From positions 3,224,001-3,288,000 of the forward strand of contig OY729432.1 in assembly GCA_963422385.1 (NCBI GenBank): DNA of 64,000 bases. Reading direction: 5' to 3'. Source of the stretch: JAJDTQ01 sp963422385 (GTDB lineage Bacteria > Desulfobacterota > Binatia > UBA9968 > JAJDTQ01). Numbering within the stretch: position 1 is the stretch's first letter; each line of letters starts with the position of its first letter. The notes under the pieces were generated by a model, which was given only the letters and a program-made list of their open reading frames with translations, ran no database searches and was not told where the DNA came from. The translations under genes were made by a program, and so were the position numbers. Of this stretch, positions 61,185 to 64,000 are shown one piece after another.

Positions 61185-61652
61185 TCATGCGCCGAGCACC
61201 GCGGTCAGTGGGTCACCGCATCTGATCAACTCGATTATTTTCTTTTGCCCACGCAGTTGCGGTTTCCTGGAGCGAAGCGCCTTGAGGTCTTTCCGATGAA
61301 TCGGTTTCCCATGCGCCAGGATTGGAACAAATTGAAACGAAACGCTTGATGGAAGCCAAGTGTCAGCCGCTCTGGCGCCTCCCTCAAGCTGTTCCATTGC
61401 AGCACTGACGCTGAAACGGCCGCTCTTGAATTCCATGGGCGCTACCCAGGCCGCAGTGTGTTCTTCGCCGACAAACAGATAGTCGCACCGTTTCTGATTA
61501 CCTGGAATTGGCAGCGTGGCGCAGTCCATATCGACAATGACTCGCTTGGACGGCGCGCCCTCCAAGCTAATGCGGCACCTATCCTTATTGCAGTGCGTAA
61601 CATGGCAGCAACCGGGGACCTTTTCGGCAACTGCTGCAACCGGTCCGATCAT
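61185..61652 (-). CDS. Small protein with a PD-(D/E)xK nuclease-like pattern, partner of the AAA ATPase
   Basis: The 155-residue protein has no family I can name. It contains D57 in KRCDYLFVGEE, then 16 residues further the strand APMEFKSGR with E74 and K76, and Q88 in MEQLEGGARA; this D..ExK..Q order is that of the PD-(D/E)xK nuclease superfamily. Its ATG overlaps the stop of the ATPase gene by 4 bp, so the two proteins are made together. A role as effector nuclease of a two-gene defence-type module is inferred, not shown. The first 25 residues are cysteine-rich. Confidence 0.65.
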   Translation of the reverse strand: MIGPVAAVAEKVPGCCHVTHCNKDRCRISLEGAPSKRVIVDMDCATLPIPGNQKRCDYLFVGEEHTAAWVAPMEFKSGRFSVSAAMEQLEGGARAADTWLPSSVSFQFVPILAHGKPIHRKDLKALRSRKPQLRGQKKIIELIRCGDPLTAVLGA

Positions 61653-63154
61653 CCGACGCTCCCGTCTTGGGTGCGATTGAAAATTCTCGCGCTCTCGTTG
61701 TACAGCGCCTCGCTCACTGCATCGTAGTCGGTTGGATAGAGGCCGGTTTCCTTATCCAGCTTCACCTCCTCCACGACCGATCCCTTCGGGCGGAGCTTCG
61801 GTTTGAACAGCCATGCCCCCACCTGGTCAGGGCGTAGGGCGACATTGGCGCTGCCGGTCTTCTTGCCGCTGGCCTCGGGCAGTGCGGAGCGCTGCACGAT
61901 GTTGGCGAGCTCCTCGAGCACCCACTCGCTGTGCGTCGTGACGATCACCCTGACGCCGGCATCAACGAGCATGGCGAGCTGGCGGGTGAATTCGACCTGC
62001 ATGGCCGGATGCAGATGCGATTCCGGCTCCTCGACGATCAGCACGTTTCCGGGGACGACCATGTGGCGCAGATACAGCACCACCGGGGCAAGCTCCGACA
62101 CCATCGAGGAAGCGTGCATCAACGGCAGGTCGTCTTTCCATCCCTCCGGCTTGTAGGTGAAGTGAGGGTAGCCGACTGCCTCCGATCTCTCAACGCGCAC
62201 CGATCCGCCGAGTATGGCCTTTTCGATCTGCGCGCCGAGGTCCTGTCGAGGCTTGCGCCGCCGATCTGACGAAGGGTTGATTTCGGTCATCTGTTCGAGG
62301 AAATCCGCGAGGACTCCCGAGAGCATGGGCGTTCGTGCGGCCGGCCGCTGCCCCGTCATCGCCGCATTTGCGATCAGGGCGTTGACGACCGCGTTGCGCG
62401 CATGCATGACGCCGGTCCGGCCGGCGGGGAGATAGAATGCGGGAAGATGCAGGGGGCTCACGAAATGGGGCAGGACCAGTTCGCCAAGCGCCACCGCCAA
62501 CCTCCATTTCTCACTATCCCGTTCGTTGTCCATGGGATCGGTAAACACCACGCGGTTCGAAAGCCCGATCAACTCTTCGGTTCCCCGCGAACCGATCTGG
62601 ATCGGTTCTCCTGCCGGAACCGTCATCCTGAATTCGGTATTGTGTATCTTTAGAGTCAAAATATGCTCCAAGGCTGTCGAATTACTGGCTGAACGCCGCA
62701 AAACGATGCGTGTGCCGTTTCCGTCTTCCTTGCAGATCAACGCCCCGGTTTCGTCGAAACCGAAGCATCGACGGATTTCACCGGCAATCTCGTGTCCCTG
62801 CCTATCGAATCTGGAACGCAGCCATTCAGACACGGGCGCCGGCAAGACAATGCTCGTTCCGTCCGTTGTTTCCTGATAGCCCGCGACCGCCTGCGCCACG
62901 CCGTCGAGGGCATCCAGGACATTACGATACGGATCGGTTCCGAGTCTGTGTATTATCGGAGAGAAGCGCCGACGGAAGGGATATATATTGCTGTTGAAAT
63001 ACCGATGCAGCGCGTAGATCAGGATCGCCAGATAGGATTTGCCGGTGTTGCTCGGCCCGACAAATACCGTCAACGGGCGCAGATCGACCCTGGCTTCGAC
63101 GATTGGTCCGAAATTCGACACTTCGAGTTCGAGAGACTCTTGCCGGTCATTCAT
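61649..63154 (-). CDS. SMC/OLD-like AAA family ATPase
   Basis: The 501-residue protein begins SLELEVSNFGPIVEARVDL and has Walker A VGPSNTGKS (residues 32-40). The region HASSMVSELAPVVLYLRH (348-364) acts as the ABC-type signature, Walker B is LIVEEPESHLHP (372-383) and the H-loop is VTTHSEWVLEEL. This is the DUF3696-like group of single-chain ABC-type ATPases known from retron, Septu and OLD-type defence systems. No TOPRIM domain is present; the next gene may supply the nuclease. Its ATG overlaps the small gene upstream by 4 bp. Confidence 0.88.
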   Translation of the reverse strand: MNDRQESLELEVSNFGPIVEARVDLRPLTVFVGPSNTGKSYLAILIYALHRYFNSNIYPFRRRFSPIIHRLGTDPYRNVLDALDGVAQAVAGYQETTDGTSIVLPAPVSEWLRSRFDRQGHEIAGEIRRCFGFDETGALICKEDGNGTRIVLRRSASNSTALEHILTLKIHNTEFRMTVPAGEPIQIGSRGTEELIGLSNRVVFTDPMDNERDSEKWRLAVALGELVLPHFVSPLHLPAFYLPAGRTGVMHARNAVVNALIANAAMTGQRPAARTPMLSGVLADFLEQMTEINPSSDRRRKPRQDLGAQIEKAILGGSVRVERSEAVGYPHFTYKPEGWKDDLPLMHASSMVSELAPVVLYLRHMVVPGNVLIVEEPESHLHPAMQVEFTRQLAMLVDAGVRVIVTTHSEWVLEELANIVQRSALPEASGKKTGSANVALRPDQVGAWLFKPKLRPKGSVVEEVKLDKETGLYPTDYDAVSEALYNESARIFNRTQDGSVG

Positions 63155-63315
63155 GTCCTGTCCTCCACAACCCTGTGTGCGCCGCCCGCCGGCTCGCGAT
63201 AGACCAGGTTGATCGCTTGGTTGCCGATCCAGTCGACCGAGACGATCCGGACCGGATGGCCCGGAACCACGCCCCGGATCATGGCGCCGGGCTTGACCTC
63301 ATCGAGAACCGTCAT
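63151..63315 (-). CDS. 54-residue remnant of a SNF2-helicase N-terminal domain, coupled to the ATPase gene
   Basis: The short protein reads VKPGAMIRGVVPGHPVRIVS followed by VDWIGNQAINLVYREPAGG. This is the start of a large SNF2-type helicase that is common in defence islands (typical form: RGILPDxxVTVVSVxWxGxxALELTYK). The helicase domains are absent, the protein ends after 54 residues and its TGA overlaps the ATG of the ATPase gene. Its own ATG overlaps the stop of the gene before. It may be a truncated leftover kept as a translational link, or a genuine small protein. Confidence 0.65.
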   Translation of the reverse strand: MTVLDEVKPGAMIRGVVPGHPVRIVSVDWIGNQAINLVYREPAGGAHRVVEDRT

Positions 63316-63626
63316 TGCCGGACCTCCGGGGATGCGTCCGGTTCAAAGGGCGCGCGCATTCCCTGCCAAGCGTTCGAGCCTATTGCGGTATACGGTTCTG
63401 GAACATCTTCCAGTCCACGCCACAGGGCCACTTCGAGGATCCAATCAGCGCGGCGCAGAACGATGGATGGCGGAATGACCGTACCACATGCGAACTTCAT
63501 GGAATCATCTGACAGGGTTTCCGATGTCGGCCGGACAAAGCTGCCGGGACTCCGAACATCGACATTCGAACTGGACACTATTTCGCTCCCCGTTTCTTCT
63601 GCCCGGCGGATTGCCGCTTGATCCAC
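63312..63626 (-). CDS. Small protein of unknown function in the defence-type operon (start uncertain)
   Basis: The frame gives 104 residues; the second half (from MKFACGTVIPPSIVLRRADW, ATG 63500, about 62 residues) looks more like a folded protein than the first. It ends overlapping the 54-residue gene by 4 bp. If the long form is used it overlaps the HTH gene by 49 bp. I recognise no family. Confidence 0.45.
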   Translation of the reverse strand: MDQAAIRRAEETGSEIVSSSNVDVRSPGSFVRPTSETLSDDSMKFACGTVIPPSIVLRRADWILEVALWRGLEDVPEPYTAIGSNAWQGMRAPFEPDASPEVRQ

Positions 63627-63772
63627 CTTTCGATCTCGCTGCGCCGGAACCGCCAGGCCCCGCCGACCTTGAAGCCGGGGATTCTGCCGTCGGCCGCATG
63701 GCGGTAGACCGTCTTCTCGGTAAGCTTCAGGTATGCGGCCACCTCGCGGACCGTCATGATTTCGCTATCCAT
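63578..63772 (-). CDS. Excisionase/MerR-like helix-turn-helix DNA-binding protein
   Basis: The 64-residue protein has the HTH_17 pattern: MTVREVAAYLKLTEKTVYRH, then GRIPGFKVGGAWRFRRSEIERW. Such proteins regulate the genes behind them or act as excisionases in mobile DNA. It is the first gene of the minus-strand operon. Upstream its reading frame is open without break into an IS4 transposase remnant, so the original promoter region has been replaced. Confidence 0.85.
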   Translation of the reverse strand: MDSEIMTVREVAAYLKLTEKTVYRHAADGRIPGFKVGGAWRFRRSEIERWIKRQSAGQKKRGAK

Positions 63773-63844
63773 GCGGTTCCGCGCCGGAGAATCGCGCCTT
63801 TTGAGAAAATACAGGAAATTGATGAGACCGGGAAGGAATGACGG

Positions 63845-64000
63845 ATCGACCTGCCAACGGGCTTTGTACAGGGCGCCGATAGTGGTTGGCGGAGGATCGA
63901 AGAGATTGGTGAGGAATACGAGGGTCTTGTTGGACTCGCTATCCTTGAAGCGGATGCGTCGCAGATGGAGGGGGTAGTGTTTTCGACTGTAGAAGCCTGA
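63845..64000 (-). mobile_element. C-terminal part of a truncated IS4-family transposase (runs off the window)
   Basis: The minus-strand frame gives PLHLRRIRFKDSESNKTLVF then FLTNLFDPPPTTIGALYKAR and WQVD, the region of IS4 transposases just before the catalytic glutamate helix. After RWQVD similarity ends and the frame runs in phase into the HTH gene. The C-terminal catalytic part is thus lost. The N-terminal part lies beyond the right edge. Confidence 0.7.

Noticed and set aside
1..64000. CRISPR array
   Set aside because: No regularly spaced direct repeats were seen; the repeats found are isolated palindromes.

Overview
The window is GC-rich, densely coded bacterial chromosome from a heterotroph. 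Its tRNA and core genes (asnS, pgsA, rdgB-like, Sua5-like) look bacterial. The mix of Bug/TTT, TctABC and TAXI-TRAP importers, Rieske oxygenases, UbiD, molybdenum hydroxylases, amidohydrolases and many ornithine-cyclodeaminase-fold enzymes suits an uncultured proteobacterium-like or Tectomicrobia-like organism that lives on small organic and aromatic acids. The lineage is inferred from gene content only.

Layout. 0-5 kb: a CoxMLS-type molybdenum hydroxylase (cut at the left edge), then MsrPQ methionine-sulfoxide repair. 5-17 kb: scattered metabolic genes, asnS, a TauE-type exporter, and a propionate-type cluster (PrpB-like lyase, MmgE/PrpD, FAH hydrolase). 17-31 kb: an accessory catabolic stretch with tRNA-Lys, three full ornithine-cyclodeaminase-family genes (a fourth lies at 7.7 kb) plus a fragment of another, an amidohydrolase, cupins, a PaaK-like ligase, an unexpected RNA-ligase-like nucleotidyltransferase, UbiD, a PqqC-like enzyme, Sua5 and a Bug-type binding protein. 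31-40 kb: SDR, GlcG-like protein, two Rieske oxygenases, a four-domain rhodanese, and a taurine/nitrate-type ABC importer whose permease and ATPase genes are separated by a 165-bp palindromic element. 40-46 kb: a decayed DNA methyltransferase, FBPase plus class I aldolase, a methyltransferase and a Schlafen-type regulator, a peptidase fragment and tRNA-Met. 46-54 kb: alcohol dehydrogenase, amidohydrolase, TctB-TctC-TctA, an EamA transporter, PgsA, tRNA-Gly, RdgB. 54-60.6 kb: two consecutive TAXI-TRAP importers.

The right end (60.7-64 kb) is a relic island. A degraded IS630 transposase and a degraded IS4 transposase flank a minus-strand operon whose genes overlap one another: an excisionase-type HTH protein, a small unknown protein, a 54-residue leftover of a SNF2-helicase N-terminus, an SMC/OLD-like AAA ATPase, and a small protein with a PD-(D/E)xK-like pattern. 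The ATPase-nuclease pair is the best candidate for an undescribed (defence-type) system in the window.

Other notable points are short interspersed palindromic repeats, relics beside two tRNA genes, a probable CTG start for the EamA gene directly behind the in-frame stop of tctA, and a mobile palindrome that now supplies the likely ribosome-binding site of an ABC ATPase.
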